Assembly: GCF_037974265.1 (NCBI RefSeq)
Contig: NZ_CP150233.1
Location: 2,108,001 to 2,172,000 of the forward strand
DNA length: 64,000 nucleotides
Direction: 5' to 3'
DNA from: Paenibacillus sp. FSL R5-0623
GTDB lineage: Bacteria > Bacillota > Bacilli > Paenibacillales > Paenibacillaceae
Shown here: piece after piece, positions 47,887 through 57,324 of the stretch
Numbering within the stretch: position 1 is the stretch's first letter
How the letters are laid out: the number at the start of each line of letters is the position of its first letter
Position numbers and translations under genes: made by a program
Notes under the pieces: generated by a model
The model's database searches: none
Told to the model about the DNA's origin: nothing
What the model saw: the letters and a program-made list of their open reading frames with translations, nothing else

Positions 47887-49098
47887 TCAGGATTCCCGAA
47901 TAGAAGCAGGTTTGTTATACAATTTGAATCGAACCCAAACCATATTAATTAGCAGCAGTCCGCCAGATACGATAAACAGACCTTCGATCCCGATGAATCC
48001 TGCCATAAATCCTCCAATGATCGCTCCGAGCATGTTGCCCAGCGCCAGAGTACTCGTATTAAAACTGAATGCACGGCTGATCATGCTATCGGATGTGTAG
48101 GAGCGGATCAAGGCGTTAACGCTTGGAAGCAGGCCACCCATGAACACACCCATCATGAAACGAACAAGAATGAGCTGCCACACGGTCTGAACAAATGCCT
48201 GCGGGATAAGCATGAGTCCTGTACCTATGAGGGAGAACGTCAGCACCTTGTGAGGGCCAATCCGGTCACTCAGCTTCCCTAGAATCGGTGACATCGCCAT
48301 ATTGGATAGTCCCGTAACTGCACCGACAAGCCCTGCCCAGAAGGCCACATTTACATCCGAAGCATGCAATTTTTGCACATACAGCGGCAAGAGTGACATG
48401 GGGCTAATCATCGCAAACTGCAACAGAAACGTCACAGCAAACAATGCGGGCAGTTGAGGTGACTTGTTCAATTCCTTCAGACCGGACAATACGGATTGTG
48501 CCGGCAGTTTGGCTGCTTCTTGACGGTCAAACTTCTCTCTCACCAGGAACATGGCGAGCATGGAAGCAACAAAGATCAGTCCACCTGTAATGTAGAAAAT
48601 GGGGCGGAAGCCTACCGCATCCGCTAACAAGCCACCAATGAGTGGACCCAGGATGGTGCCGGCAACCTGCCCGGACTGACTGATTCCCATGGCGAAACCC
48701 ATGCGGTCTTTCGGAGTGGTACCCGATATCAGCGCAACAGCTGCAGGATTGAAACCGGAGATGGTACCGTTAAGCAAACGCAATAAGAGAAGCTGCCAAG
48801 GGTTCTGTGCCAGACCCATAAGGGCAATTACGATGGCCATCCCGAATCCCGAACGCAGCAGCATAACTTTACGGCCATACTTGTCCGATAACTTGCCCCA
48901 GAGCGGTTGGAACAAAAATGAGGTGAGGAAATTGGCTGCAAAAATAAATCCCGCCCATATGCCAATTTCATGTTCGCCAACAACGCCCAGATCTCTTGCG
49001 AGATAAAGAGACAAAAATGGGGTAATCATGGTCATGCCCGAATTGACCAAAAATTGTCCGAACCAAAGCACAATGAGGTTTACTTTCCACGTTTTCAA
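47887..49098 (-). CDS. MFS transporter (multidrug-efflux type)
   Basis: A 403-residue membrane protein with about twelve hydrophobic segments. The loop after TM2 reads WGKLSDKYGRKVMLLRSG, the MFS motif A, and the second copy between TM8 and TM9 reads GKLSDRIGPHKVL. Motif C-like sequence GPLIGGLLADAVGFRP marks the DHA1 antiporter group, which exports drugs with proton exchange. The TTG 49098 start follows AAAGGAAGTG by seven bases; the in-frame upstream start at 49140 has no ribosome site. Monocistronic. Confidence 0.9.
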   Translation of the reverse strand: MKTWKVNLIVLWFGQFLVNSGMTMITPFLSLYLARDLGVVGEHEIGIWAGFIFAANFLTSFLFQPLWGKLSDKYGRKVMLLRSGFGMAIVIALMGLAQNPWQLLLLRLLNGTISGFNPAAVALISGTTPKDRMGFAMGISQSGQVAGTILGPLIGGLLADAVGFRPIFYITGGLIFVASMLAMFLVREKFDRQEAAKLPAQSVLSGLKELNKSPQLPALFAVTFLLQFAMISPMSLLPLYVQKLHASDVNVAFWAGLVGAVTGLSNMAMSPILGKLSDRIGPHKVLTFSLIGTGLMLIPQAFVQTVWQLILVRFMMGVFMGGLLPSVNALIRSYTSDSMISRAFSFNTSTLALGNMLGAIIGGFMAGFIGIEGLFIVSGGLLLINMVWVRFKLYNKPASIRES

Positions 49099-49302
49099 AG
49101 TGCTTTCACTTCCTTTCAAAGATATTTCTGTAATTCTCAAAAAAACACCATTCTTTCATTATAACATAATTGGCATATGAGGGATGGGTGTAAGGAATGT
49201 CATAGTATTGTCACGTAGAACGCATCTGCATGTGGTTGTTACGGCTGTTTAAAAAGGGCATAATGGTAATTATGAGTCCAAAAACTATTGGAGGCTTCTT
49301 AC

Positions 49303-50367
49303 ATGAGCTATAATGATCGACTGATTCGGGCAAGTTTCAAACAACAGGTAGACCGCGTCCCGGTATGGTACATGCGTCAAGCTGGACGTTACGATCCTGA
49401 ATATCGCAAAATTAAAGAAAAGTACTCCTTGTTAGAAATCTGCAAACAACCCGAGCTGGCGGCTGAAGTTACACTCATGCCGGTACGCAAACTTGGTGTA
49501 GATGCGGCTATTTTGTATTCCGATATTATGAATCCGGTTGCCTCTCTGGGCATTGATTTTGACATTGTAAAAAATATTGGTCCAGTCATCGATAATCCTA
49601 TTCGGTCCGCTGCAGATGTGGATCGGCTGCGTCCCATTGACGTAGAAGGAGATCTGTCACATATTCTGGAAACCATTCGAATTCTGGATAAGGAGCTTGA
49701 TGTGCCTCTGATTACGTTTGCGGGCGCACCATTCACGATTGCGAGTTATCTGATTGAAGGCCGACCTTCGAAAGGTTATATCCGCACCAAAACGATGATG
49801 TACAGCGAGCCTGAGGTGTGGCATAAGCTGATGCAGAAGCTTGGTGATATGGTTATTACATATGTCCGTGCGCATATTGCGAATGGCGGTAAGGCATTCC
49901 AGTTGTTTGACAGCTGGGTTGGAGCACTTTCTCCCAAAGACTTCAGAACATATGTGTTGCCTACGATTACCCGTATCTTTACCGAATTATCCGATTTGAA
50001 TGTACCGAAGATTTATTTCCCTGGTGTTGCATCCGGTGAGTTGTTGCCAGCACTGCATAATTTGCAAGCCGATGTGATTGGACTGGACTGGAGAGTATCC
50101 ATTTCGGAAGGGCGTCAACGTCTTGGCGGCAAATTTGCAGTACAGGGTAACCTGGACCCATATTTGCTGACTGCCCCGATGGAACTGATTAAAGAGCAAG
50201 CCAAAGTGATTATTGACGAAGGAATCAAGGAGCCGGGTTATATTTTCAACCTCGGACACGGATTATTTCCTGAAGCATCGCTAGAGAAGCTCAGAGAATT
50301 AACGGCGTATATTCATGAATATTCTGCCGAAGCAATGAAGAGTGGGGTGACGGTAACCAATGACTAA
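49303..50367 (+). CDS. hemE: Uroporphyrinogen decarboxylase
   Basis: A 354-residue enzyme with the family N-terminal motif PVWYMRQAGRYDPEYR (about 21-36), which contains the catalytic arginines and Asp site, and the C-terminal GLDWRVSISEGRQRLG. It decarboxylates uroporphyrinogen III four times to coproporphyrinogen III. First gene of hemE-cpfC-cgoX; ATG 49303 follows TTGGAGG. It overlaps the next gene by eight bases. Confidence 0.95.
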   Translation: MSYNDRLIRASFKQQVDRVPVWYMRQAGRYDPEYRKIKEKYSLLEICKQPELAAEVTLMPVRKLGVDAAILYSDIMNPVASLGIDFDIVKNIGPVIDNPIRSAADVDRLRPIDVEGDLSHILETIRILDKELDVPLITFAGAPFTIASYLIEGRPSKGYIRTKTMMYSEPEVWHKLMQKLGDMVITYVRAHIANGGKAFQLFDSWVGALSPKDFRTYVLPTITRIFTELSDLNVPKIYFPGVASGELLPALHNLQADVIGLDWRVSISEGRQRLGGKFAVQGNLDPYLLTAPMELIKEQAKVIIDEGIKEPGYIFNLGHGLFPEASLEKLRELTAYIHEYSAEAMKSGVTVTND

Positions 50368-51310
50368 TACTGTAGGTGTACTGGTGATGTCATATGGCAC
50401 ACCAGAAAATATGGAAAGTGTTGAAGCGTATTACACACATATCCGCAGAGGGCGTCCGCCTGAACCGGAGCAATTGAAGGAACTGACGGACCGTTATGAA
50501 GCCATTGTTGGCGGTGTGTTCCCACTTCGTGAGAACACAGACAATCAGGTCAAAGCCCTTCAAGAGACATTAAACCGCGATGAGCGTGGCACTGATGTGG
50601 AATTCCGTTGTTATCAAGGACTGAAGCATGCCTATCCGTTTATTGAGGATGGCGTGGAGCAGATGGCGAAGGATGGAATTCAGTCAGCGATTGGCATTGT
50701 ACTGGCTCCTCATTTTTCCACGATGAGTGTAGGCAGTTATATCAAACGTGCGCGTGAAAAAGCAGAAGAGCTGGGCGTTCATATGTCCTTTATTGAGAGT
50801 TATCATCTGCATCCGAAGTTAATTCAGGCGTTGTCCACACGTGTCAGTGCAAAGTTGGATGCGTTCGAAGAAGCTGGAGCAAAACGCGGAGATGTGAAGG
50901 TGTTGTTTAGTGCACACAGTCTGCCGGCACGTATTGTGGAGATGGGTGATCCATACCCGCAACAATTGCTGGAGACTTCGGAAGTGATTGCATCACGTGT
51001 AGGTATAACCAATTGGCAATTTACGTGGCAGAGTGCCGGACGAACTGCTGAGCCTTGGCTTGGACCGGATATTCTGGATACGTTACAGGAGCTTTCACGT
51101 GAACAGGTAGAGGATGTGCTTGTGGCACCAATCGGGTTTGTCTCGGATCATCTCGAAGTGCTCTATGATCTCGATATTGAGGCCAAATCGATTGCCAAAG
51201 AGATCGACATGCGCCTGATGCGCATTGACTCTCTCAATAGTGATCCTCTATACATGGAGACGTTGAGCGATGTTATTATAAGCCAATGGCAGCAAGGGTT
51301 GGATGAGTAA
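50360..51310 (+). CDS. hemH: Ferrochelatase (coproporphyrin-type)
   Basis: A 316-residue chelatase with the catalytic His in FSAHSLPARIVEMG and the Glu in WQSAGRTAEPWLGPDI. In Gram-positive bacteria this enzyme inserts iron into coproporphyrin III (also named CpfC). It lies between hemE and the oxidase, with overlaps of 8 and 1 bases, so the three are translated from one message in pathway-related order. Confidence 0.95.
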   Translation: MTNTVGVLVMSYGTPENMESVEAYYTHIRRGRPPEPEQLKELTDRYEAIVGGVFPLRENTDNQVKALQETLNRDERGTDVEFRCYQGLKHAYPFIEDGVEQMAKDGIQSAIGIVLAPHFSTMSVGSYIKRAREKAEELGVHMSFIESYHLHPKLIQALSTRVSAKLDAFEEAGAKRGDVKVLFSAHSLPARIVEMGDPYPQQLLETSEVIASRVGITNWQFTWQSAGRTAEPWLGPDILDTLQELSREQVEDVLVAPIGFVSDHLEVLYDLDIEAKSIAKEIDMRLMRIDSLNSDPLYMETLSDVIISQWQQGLDE

Positions 51311-52734
51311 TGGGTGATAAGAAACGCCGTGTTGTTGTTGTCGGCGGTGGCCTTACCGGCCTCAGCGCGGCATTTTATATCCGCAAGCATTACCGGGAAG
51401 CAGGAGTTGAACCTGTGATTACTTTGGTCGAGAAAAGCTCGTCCATGGGAGGCATGATTGAGACACTGCACCGGGATGGATTTGTGATTGAAAAAGGGCC
51501 CGATTCGTTCCTGGCTCGCAAAACGGCAATGATTGATCTGGCCAAAGAATTGGAGATCGATCATGAGCTGGTAAGTCAGAATCCGGAGTCGAAGAAAACG
51601 TATATCATGCAGCGTGGCAAGCTTCATCCTATGCCAGCAGGACTTGTTCTCGGTATTCCGACAGAACTAAGACCATTCTTGAGAAGTGGTTTGGTTTCTC
51701 CGGCAGGCAAACTGCGGGCGTTGATGGATTTTGTCATCCCGCCGCGTCGTACAACAGAGGATGAATCGCTCGGTTATATGATTGAACGCCGTCTTGGAGC
51801 AGAAGTGCTGGAGAACTTGACGGAACCACTGCTCGCAGGAATCTATGCAGGTGATATGCGGCGATTGAGCCTCCAGGCTACCTTCCCGCAGTTCGGAGAA
51901 GTAGAGCGCGATTACGGCAGCTTGATCCGGGGCATGATGACGGGGCGCAAACCGGCTGAGACGCATACCGGAACAAAACGGAGCGCTTTTTTGAACTTTC
52001 GCCAGGGACTTCAGAGCCTTGTTCATGCACTCGTCCATGAGTTGCAGGATGTGGATCAACGTCTGAACACTGCGGTGAAATCGCTGCAACGCCTTGATGG
52101 AGCGCAGACCAGATACCGTGTTGAACTTGGTAATGGCGAAATGCTTGAAGCCGATGATGTAGTGGTTACTGTGCCGACATATGTCGCGTCGGAGCTGTTG
52201 AAGCCTCACGTGGACACAGCGGCACTGGATGCGATTAACTATGTGTCTGTAGCCAATGTAGTGCTCGCTTTTGAGAAAAAAGAGGTGGAGCATGTATTCG
52301 ACGGATCGGGTTTCCTCGTTCCGCGGAAAGAGGGTCGGAATATTACGGCTTGCACGTGGACATCGACGAAATGGCTGCATACCAGCCCGGATGATAAAGT
52401 ACTGCTTCGCTGTTATGTTGGTCGCTCCGGTGACGAACAGAACGTAGAGCTTCCGGATGAAGCGCTGACGAATCTCGTTCTCAAAGATCTGAGAGAGACG
52501 ATGGGTATTGAAGCAGTGCCGATCTTCTCCGAGATTACAAGGCTTCGTAAATCCATGCCACAGTATCCGGTGGGACACCTTCAACATATTGCCGCTCTCC
52601 GTGAGGAGCTTGGCAGCAAATTACCGGGTGTGTACATTGCAGGTGCAGGTTATGAGGGCGTAGGCTTGCCTGATTGCATCAGACAAGCGAAGGAAATGTC
52701 TGTTCAGGCTACACAAGAGCTTGCAGCAGATTAA
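51310..52734 (+). CDS. hemY: Coproporphyrinogen/protoporphyrinogen oxidase
   Basis: A 474-residue FAD protein beginning VVVVGGGLTGLSAAFYIRKHY, with KGPDSFLARK and the conserved end GVYIAGAGYEGVGLPDCI. In Firmicutes this enzyme (HemY, also CgoX) oxidises coproporphyrinogen III to coproporphyrin III, the substrate of the chelatase encoded just upstream. It starts inside the TAATG that ends hemH. A terminator follows. Confidence 0.95.
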   Translation: MGDKKRRVVVVGGGLTGLSAAFYIRKHYREAGVEPVITLVEKSSSMGGMIETLHRDGFVIEKGPDSFLARKTAMIDLAKELEIDHELVSQNPESKKTYIMQRGKLHPMPAGLVLGIPTELRPFLRSGLVSPAGKLRALMDFVIPPRRTTEDESLGYMIERRLGAEVLENLTEPLLAGIYAGDMRRLSLQATFPQFGEVERDYGSLIRGMMTGRKPAETHTGTKRSAFLNFRQGLQSLVHALVHELQDVDQRLNTAVKSLQRLDGAQTRYRVELGNGEMLEADDVVVTVPTYVASELLKPHVDTAALDAINYVSVANVVLAFEKKEVEHVFDGSGFLVPRKEGRNITACTWTSTKWLHTSPDDKVLLRCYVGRSGDEQNVELPDEALTNLVLKDLRETMGIEAVPIFSEITRLRKSMPQYPVGHLQHIAALREELGSKLPGVYIAGAGYEGVGLPDCIRQAKEMSVQATQELAAD

Positions 52735-52745
52735 GTACAGCAAGA

Positions 52746-52794
52746 GAGCTGTCTCAAACGTAGAATTATCTACTGGAGAGATGGCTTTTTTTAT
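52746..52794 (+). terminator. Terminator of the hem operon
   Basis: GAGCTGTCTC/GAGAGATGGCT with an inner GTAGA-ATTA-TCTAC hairpin, then seven T residues. Confidence 0.88.
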
Positions 52795-52919
52795 ATGAAG
52801 ATCTGGAAGCTAACTGAGTTCATACCCTTTCAATCGATACAGTTCCAAGGAATGATGGAAATCCAGAATATGCCTGATATAATGGTATGTATGGCTGTGA
52901 AGAAGAAGAGGAGTTGCTT

Positions 52920-54332
52920 ATGTATCCCCCAAGATCAGAGCGAAGTGTAAAGAAGAAAAAAGGAAAACGCACCCGCAATACAATCATCTGGACAGTTAAT
53001 ATTGTATTGATCATGGCAATTGGTCTGATAGGCATTTTCTATGTCATTAATACACGTCAGCAACAGGCGGACCAGCCAGTGAAACAAGAGATAGTCGATC
53101 AGGATCAGCCTTCCATTGGAGACGATGCCAAAGGCGGGGATCAAGTAAGTTCTCCAGACTCGGAATCCGATGAGTCCTCGGAAGAAGAACCCGAAGCTAC
53201 GGATGAAGAGACCACCGCGGATGCAGATAAGACATCTGGAGCAGCGACACCTGACACTTCAGGCAATACCAATAGTGGGAAAGCAGAATCCGGAACGAAA
53301 AAACCTGTGGCAGATTCGACACCGTCGGGCACCAAGGGAAATGCAGGTGTGGATCAGGAATCAGGGACGTCGAAACCTTCCAATTCAGCGAAGGATGTCA
53401 CGATTAACTTTGTGGGTGATATTCAATTCTCGGGCAAAGTTGCTGAGTTGCTGGATAAGAACGGTTATGATTATCCCTTTGCCAAACTCGGCAGATTATT
53501 CAAGGATGATGATCTTACCATCGGCAACTTGGAGACACCGATAACCCTGGGTGGTACTGGTGCAGTCGACAAAACCTATGTATACAAATCTTCGCCCAAA
53601 GCATTGGCGGCAATGGCCTCTGCGGGTTTTGATGCTGTCAATTTGGCTAACAATCATATTCTGGATCAGGGCGTAGAGGGCTTGGTCGATACGTTAACTT
53701 ATCTCAAGGAATATGGCATAGCTCACACCGGGGCAGGTATGAACAGGGATGAGGCCTATGCACCAGCATATCTGGAACGCAAAGGTATGAAGATTGCATT
53801 GCTTGGATTCTCCCGAGTTGTACCGGAAACGAGTTGGAAGGCGGAAGGCAATCGGGCTGGCGTGGCTGAAGCCTACGATTCCACAGGAGCAGTCAAAGCG
53901 ATCCAGGAGGCCCGTAAGAAGGCTGATCTGGTGATCGTGGTTGCACATTGGGGAGAGGAACGTGTGAGTACTCCGAATAGTGACCAGACCCGATTGGCTC
54001 ATGAGTTTGTAGATGCTGGTGCGGATCTGGTCATAGGTGGTCATCCTCATGTGTTGCAAGGGTTGGAGTACTATAAGGGGAAGTGGATTGCATACAGTAC
54101 GGGAAATTTCATTTTCTCCAGATCAACAACCGAAGAGACATGGAAAACGGCGGTATTTCAGGCTCGCTGTAGTCAAGATGCGGCTTGCAGTATGAAAGTT
54201 ATCCCTTATGAGGCCGGGCTTGGTCAGGCCATTCCGATGATTGATGAGGCGAACAAACTGCTGTTGGAACAGATGGCAAAGCTCTCCCCGGGTATTCGAT
54301 ATGATGGGAATGGAGTCGCTTCACCTAATTAA
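52920..54332 (+). CDS. CapA-family (PgsA-like) metallophosphatase-fold membrane protein
   Basis: A 470-residue protein. A basic N-terminus (SVKKKKGKRTRNT) is followed by one membrane segment (about 22-42), then a Ser/Thr/Asp/Glu-rich linker (about 55-155), and the CapA domain (about 160-460). Markers are TINFVGDIQFSGKV, GNLETPIT, NLANNHILDQG and IGGHPHVLQGLEYY, the metal-ligand His/Asp/Asn set of the family. CapA/PgsA proteins act in poly-gamma-glutamate export, but no pgs/cap genes are adjacent, so this may be a stand-alone cell-surface hydrolase. ATG 52920 follows GAGGAG. Confidence 0.87.
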   Translation: MYPPRSERSVKKKKGKRTRNTIIWTVNIVLIMAIGLIGIFYVINTRQQQADQPVKQEIVDQDQPSIGDDAKGGDQVSSPDSESDESSEEEPEATDEETTADADKTSGAATPDTSGNTNSGKAESGTKKPVADSTPSGTKGNAGVDQESGTSKPSNSAKDVTINFVGDIQFSGKVAELLDKNGYDYPFAKLGRLFKDDDLTIGNLETPITLGGTGAVDKTYVYKSSPKALAAMASAGFDAVNLANNHILDQGVEGLVDTLTYLKEYGIAHTGAGMNRDEAYAPAYLERKGMKIALLGFSRVVPETSWKAEGNRAGVAEAYDSTGAVKAIQEARKKADLVIVVAHWGEERVSTPNSDQTRLAHEFVDAGADLVIGGHPHVLQGLEYYKGKWIAYSTGNFIFSRSTTEETWKTAVFQARCSQDAACSMKVIPYEAGLGQAIPMIDEANKLLLEQMAKLSPGIRYDGNGVASPN

Positions 54333-54356
54333 AAACCTTTTTGAGGAGGGAATCGA

Positions 54357-55109
54357 ATGAACAACCTTTGTGTAGCGCACCGTGGATTTTCTTCTATTGC
54401 ACCAGAGAATACGATGGCTGCATTTCTGATGGCCATGGAGCGGCCTGAAGTTCAGTGGATGGAGCTTGATGTTCAGTTGTCGCGTGATGGTGTACCAGTG
54501 GTCATTCATGATTTTACAGTGGATCGCACGACGAATGGCAAGGGCCTGGTTCGGGAAACCGATTGGGCTGATCTGCAACGTCTGGATGCTGGAGCATGGA
54601 AAAACAAGTCTTACAAAGGCGAACGGATTCCGGCGCTAAGTGAATTGTTAGATCGCTCGTGCGGCAGAGTGCGTTTGAACATTGAACTGAAAACGCAGGG
54701 AGACATGTACCCGGGTCTGCCTGCGGCTGTTATACATGAAGTGAGAAAAAGACATATGCAAAATGATGTTGTGATCACCTCATTTGAACCAGCCGCTCTG
54801 ATCGAAGTGAAGAAACTTGCACCGGAGATCCAGACGGGGCTGATTATTGATGCACGACCAGGTGATCTGTTAAACGCCCTGCGGCAGATGAATTGTACAT
54901 TCCTCTCGATTGGATACACCAATGTAGACAAATCCTTAATGAACGAGATGCGGAGTGCAGGCATTCGGGTGATGGCTTGGACAGTTGATGACAAGACCAT
55001 TATGAAGAAACTGGCGGCGGTTGATCCAGAACTTATGTTATGTACGAACCGTCCTGACGTATGGGAGCTGGCATTTCAGGAGACGAGCAGCCGATTTTTC
55101 AGACCTTAA
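54357..55109 (+). CDS. Glycerophosphodiester phosphodiesterase
   Basis: A 250-residue GDPD-domain enzyme. Catalytic His residues and metal site: AHRGFSSIAPENTMAAF at the N-terminus, ELDVQLSRDGVPVVIHD with Glu/Asp ligands and the second His, and NIELKTQGD. It hydrolyses glycerophosphodiesters to glycerol 3-phosphate and an alcohol. No signal peptide, so cytoplasmic (UgpQ/YqiK-like). It is 24 bases after the CapA-like gene. GGAGGGA precedes ATG 54357. Confidence 0.93.
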   Translation: MNNLCVAHRGFSSIAPENTMAAFLMAMERPEVQWMELDVQLSRDGVPVVIHDFTVDRTTNGKGLVRETDWADLQRLDAGAWKNKSYKGERIPALSELLDRSCGRVRLNIELKTQGDMYPGLPAAVIHEVRKRHMQNDVVITSFEPAALIEVKKLAPEIQTGLIIDARPGDLLNALRQMNCTFLSIGYTNVDKSLMNEMRSAGIRVMAWTVDDKTIMKKLAAVDPELMLCTNRPDVWELAFQETSSRFFRP

Positions 55110-55155
55110 CTTTACTATATGCACTAATGAATCCAATAAAGGTGGTTATATACCC

Positions 55156-55788
55156 ATGTTGACTAACATTCGCAATGTATACTGTGTAGGACGCAATTAT
55201 AAACTTCATGCGGAAGAATTGGGTAACGCGGTTCCGGATGAGCCAATGATCTTTATGAAACCTTCCCATGCAGTCGTGCCCCTGAATGGTGAAACGCTTG
55301 AATTGCCAGCTACCAAGGGTGAAGTTCACTATGAAGCTGAATTGGTCGTGCAAATCGGCCGGAATTTTGAGCCAGGTATGGCGGTAGATGCGCTGGTGGA
55401 TGCGTATGGGTTTGGTATTGATTTTACGTTGCGTGACGTACAGACCGTGATTAAGAAAAAGGGCCACCCGTGGACAGCGGCCAAAGGGTTCAAAAATTCC
55501 GCTCCGGTTACTCCATTTCAGGCATTCCCGGGTGCGGCAGCATTACTGGAAAAAGACTTTACATTGACCAAAAATGGTGAGGAAGTCCAGCGTGGTAATA
55601 TTCGTAACATGATCTTCAGTTTACAGGATATTGTGGATTATGTAGGTCACCATTACGGCCTGGGGCCGGGCGATGTCATTTTTACAGGAACACCCGAAGG
55701 TGTTGGACCAACACAAGCAGGAGATGTGCTCGAACTGGCATGGGACGGCGAATCCTTGGGTGCATGCACGATTGGGGCAGCACAATAA
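55156..55788 (+). CDS. Fumarylacetoacetate hydrolase-family protein
   Basis: A 210-residue FAH-domain protein of the short YcgM/YisK-like type. It has NVYCVGRNYKLHAEELGN, PMIFMKPSHAVVP, EVHYEAELVVQIGR with the metal-binding Glu residues, TLRDVQ and KNSAPVTPF. The family includes acylpyruvases, oxaloacetate decarboxylases and catabolic hydratases; the substrate is not clear here. ATG 55156 follows AAAGGTGG; the earlier in-frame start overlaps the phosphodiesterase gene and is not used. Confidence 0.9.
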   Translation: MLTNIRNVYCVGRNYKLHAEELGNAVPDEPMIFMKPSHAVVPLNGETLELPATKGEVHYEAELVVQIGRNFEPGMAVDALVDAYGFGIDFTLRDVQTVIKKKGHPWTAAKGFKNSAPVTPFQAFPGAAALLEKDFTLTKNGEEVQRGNIRNMIFSLQDIVDYVGHHYGLGPGDVIFTGTPEGVGPTQAGDVLELAWDGESLGACTIGAAQ

Positions 55789-55829
55789 GGACTACACATC
55801 ATACCTGTTTGAGATGAATAGGTTACAAG

Positions 55830-55857
55830 AAAGGGGCGTGTATACGCTCCTTTTTGT
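55830..55857 (+). terminator. Rho-independent terminator
   Basis: AAGGGGCGTGTATACGCTCCTT: the arms pair almost completely and are followed by TTTTT. Confidence 0.8.
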
Positions 55858-55910
55858 CGTGTTATCGTGGATATATGTTTATATCTTCATCGTACGGATA
55901 TGTTACAAAT

Positions 55911-56318
55911 TTAGGCCAAGCTGTATGCTGTATTTGCGCTCTGTGTGACCAACTCTTCCAGTTCAGCTTGTTGTGCAGCATGTTGCTCCGAACTGATACT
56001 TCCACTTGCGAGCCGTTCATCCAACTGCTCTTTGAGTTGTCTTACTTGTATAGCAATGACCTCATCCAAATTCCCGTTATTTTCTTCCGTAATCGTCCTC
56101 AGTGATTTTCCGCTGTACAGTTCCTGATACAGATCTGCTTCTGAAGGCTGATTCAGAGCGCTGAGCAGCTCGTCGCTGTTTCCCTCACGAGTGTCCAAGT
56201 CAACGATGGACCATTTAGCAGTAGGTATGGGAGAGATGGCGGATTGGCCCCATGCTGTTCCGGCAAAGGACATGGTGACAATCATTGTGCCAATAATAAT
56301 GACTCTTTTCATATTCAT
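55911..56318 (-). CDS. Small secreted protein, unknown
   Basis: A 135-residue exported protein. Signal peptide NMKRVIIIGTMIVTMSFAGT ends near AWGQS. The mature part is acidic and helical, containing LYQELYSGKSLRTITEENNG and IQVRQLKEQLDERLASGSIS, a pattern of a GKSLxxI-type helix hairpin seen in several small Firmicute secreted proteins. No named family. ATG 56318 has GAGGAT upstream on the minus strand; other in-frame ATGs are close. It is transcribed away from the sulfonate operon. Confidence 0.65.
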   Translation of the reverse strand: MNMKRVIIIGTMIVTMSFAGTAWGQSAISPIPTAKWSIVDLDTREGNSDELLSALNQPSEADLYQELYSGKSLRTITEENNGNLDEVIAIQVRQLKEQLDERLASGSISSEQHAAQQAELEELVTQSANTAYSLA

Positions 56319-56505
56319 ATGGATAATCCTCATTTCTGTAGTTGAGTACGAACTGAATCGTAACTTGTCGTTGATGTAGTTGTAGATGTTTCGATCTGAG
56401 AATAGTGTAAACGGGAAACCTGAAGTGAAACTTAAAACAGGATAAGTAATTTCAACCTGGCTGAGAATGGCTGCAAAAAGAAAAGATCACTAATATAATT
56501 CACAC

Positions 56506-56535
56506 TTGACAGGTTGGGTTAGTTGGTTATATGAT
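56506..56535 (+). promoter_or_regulatory. Promoter of the marR-sulfotransferase operon
   Basis: TTGACA (consensus -35, 56506-56511), 18-base spacer, TATGAT (56530-56535). Transcription would start near 56542. The leader is about 165 bases, and the palindrome TTTAAT-ACTC-ATTAAA (56548-56563) lies just downstream, a possible MarR operator. Confidence 0.6.
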
Positions 56536-56616
56536 AATCTCAATTATTTTAATACTCATTAAATGAACAGTGAAATAATTTGAACTGAAAACTGCATTGA
56601 GCTGATTGGACCACCA

Positions 56617-56667
56617 AAGGCTCCCGGGACTACTCCTCTAAGGAATGTCCTCGGGGGCCTTTTTTTT
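56617..56667 (+). terminator. Intrinsic terminator inside the leader of the marR operon
   Basis: AAGGCTCCCGGGAC-TACTCC pairs with GGAATGTCCTCGGGGGCCTT around a TCTA loop, followed by eight T residues. No plus-strand gene lies between the promoter at 56506 and this hairpin, and the gene to its left is on the minus strand. It therefore ends a short leader RNA (about 56542-56667) or acts as an attenuator for the marR gene, whose ATG is 41 bases downstream. The leader also has AATTATTT/AAATAATT (56542-56549 with 56573-56580). Confidence 0.72.
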
Positions 56668-56707
56668 GTTCGCTGTTGAAGCTTCAAACGATCAAGGAGG
56701 TTATGAA

Positions 56708-57265
56708 ATGAGCGATAGAGACTGGGAAGCGTTGGAGCGGACGGATTGGTTATTTCGCAAAATGGTCAGACGATTCGTCAAAGAGCGGGATCGCATCTCT
56801 GTAGAAGGTATCAGCCTGCCAGGTATGCTTATCCTGCACAAAATCATTCGTGAGGGAGAACAGCGGCTTGGAGATCTGGCAGAACAATTGGATTTTACAT
56901 CGGGTGCCATTACAGCTCTGACCGATAAGTTGGAGAAAAAGGGACTCACCATCCGCAGACGAAAGGAAGACGACCGCCGGACGGTTTCACTGGATATCAC
57001 ATCAAGCGGGCGGGAGATGTATACGAGAAACAGCAATATCGGTGCCCGATGTATGACGCTTCTGTTTGAGGGGTTTACGAGTGAGGAACTGGAGCAGCAA
57101 AGTCAATTCTACGAGCGGGTAGTAGCGAATCTGGAGGGGTTCTCGGACACGGTGCTGGAATTGGCGGAGAACAACGGGATACAAGAACATGATCGGTCCT
57201 CGACAAGAAACCTTGAGCAGAAGCAGCAGGACAGTACCGGGAAGAGTAACTATCTCAGTTATTGA
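56708..57265 (+). CDS. MarR-family transcriptional regulator
   Basis: A 185-residue winged-helix regulator. The DNA-binding part has LGDLAEQLDFTSGAITALTD (recognition helix) and the wing RRRKEDDRRTVSLDITSSGRE. The C-terminal tail (about 150-185) is unusually long, Gln/Ser-rich and probably disordered. ATG 56708 is seven bases after AAGGAGG; the frame begins earlier but inside the leader terminator. It is the first gene of the transcript, followed by the sulfotransferase-like gene, and may control it; the ligand could be an aryl sulfate or phenol, by context only. Confidence 0.9.
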   Translation: MSDRDWEALERTDWLFRKMVRRFVKERDRISVEGISLPGMLILHKIIREGEQRLGDLAEQLDFTSGAITALTDKLEKKGLTIRRRKEDDRRTVSLDITSSGREMYTRNSNIGARCMTLLFEGFTSEELEQQSQFYERVVANLEGFSDTVLELAENNGIQEHDRSSTRNLEQKQQDSTGKSNYLSY

Positions 57266-57324
57266 GGTTGGGTCAAAGTAACGACATTTGATATACCACA
57301 AACATTCTAGGGGAGAGATGATCA

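Noticed and set aside
49085..49100. cre-like sequence (TGAAAGCACTTTGA on the minus strand) at the MFS start
   Set aside because: It differs from the CcpA consensus at the central CG and lies within the ribosome site/start of the gene, so chance is likely.
51667..52587. 306-residue minus-strand ORF
   Set aside because: Antisense shadow of the coproporphyrinogen oxidase gene.
56617..56667. T-box or S-box riboswitch
   Set aside because: No T-box sequence (TGGNACCGCG), no specifier stem and no S-box core; only the terminator and two weak stems are visible.
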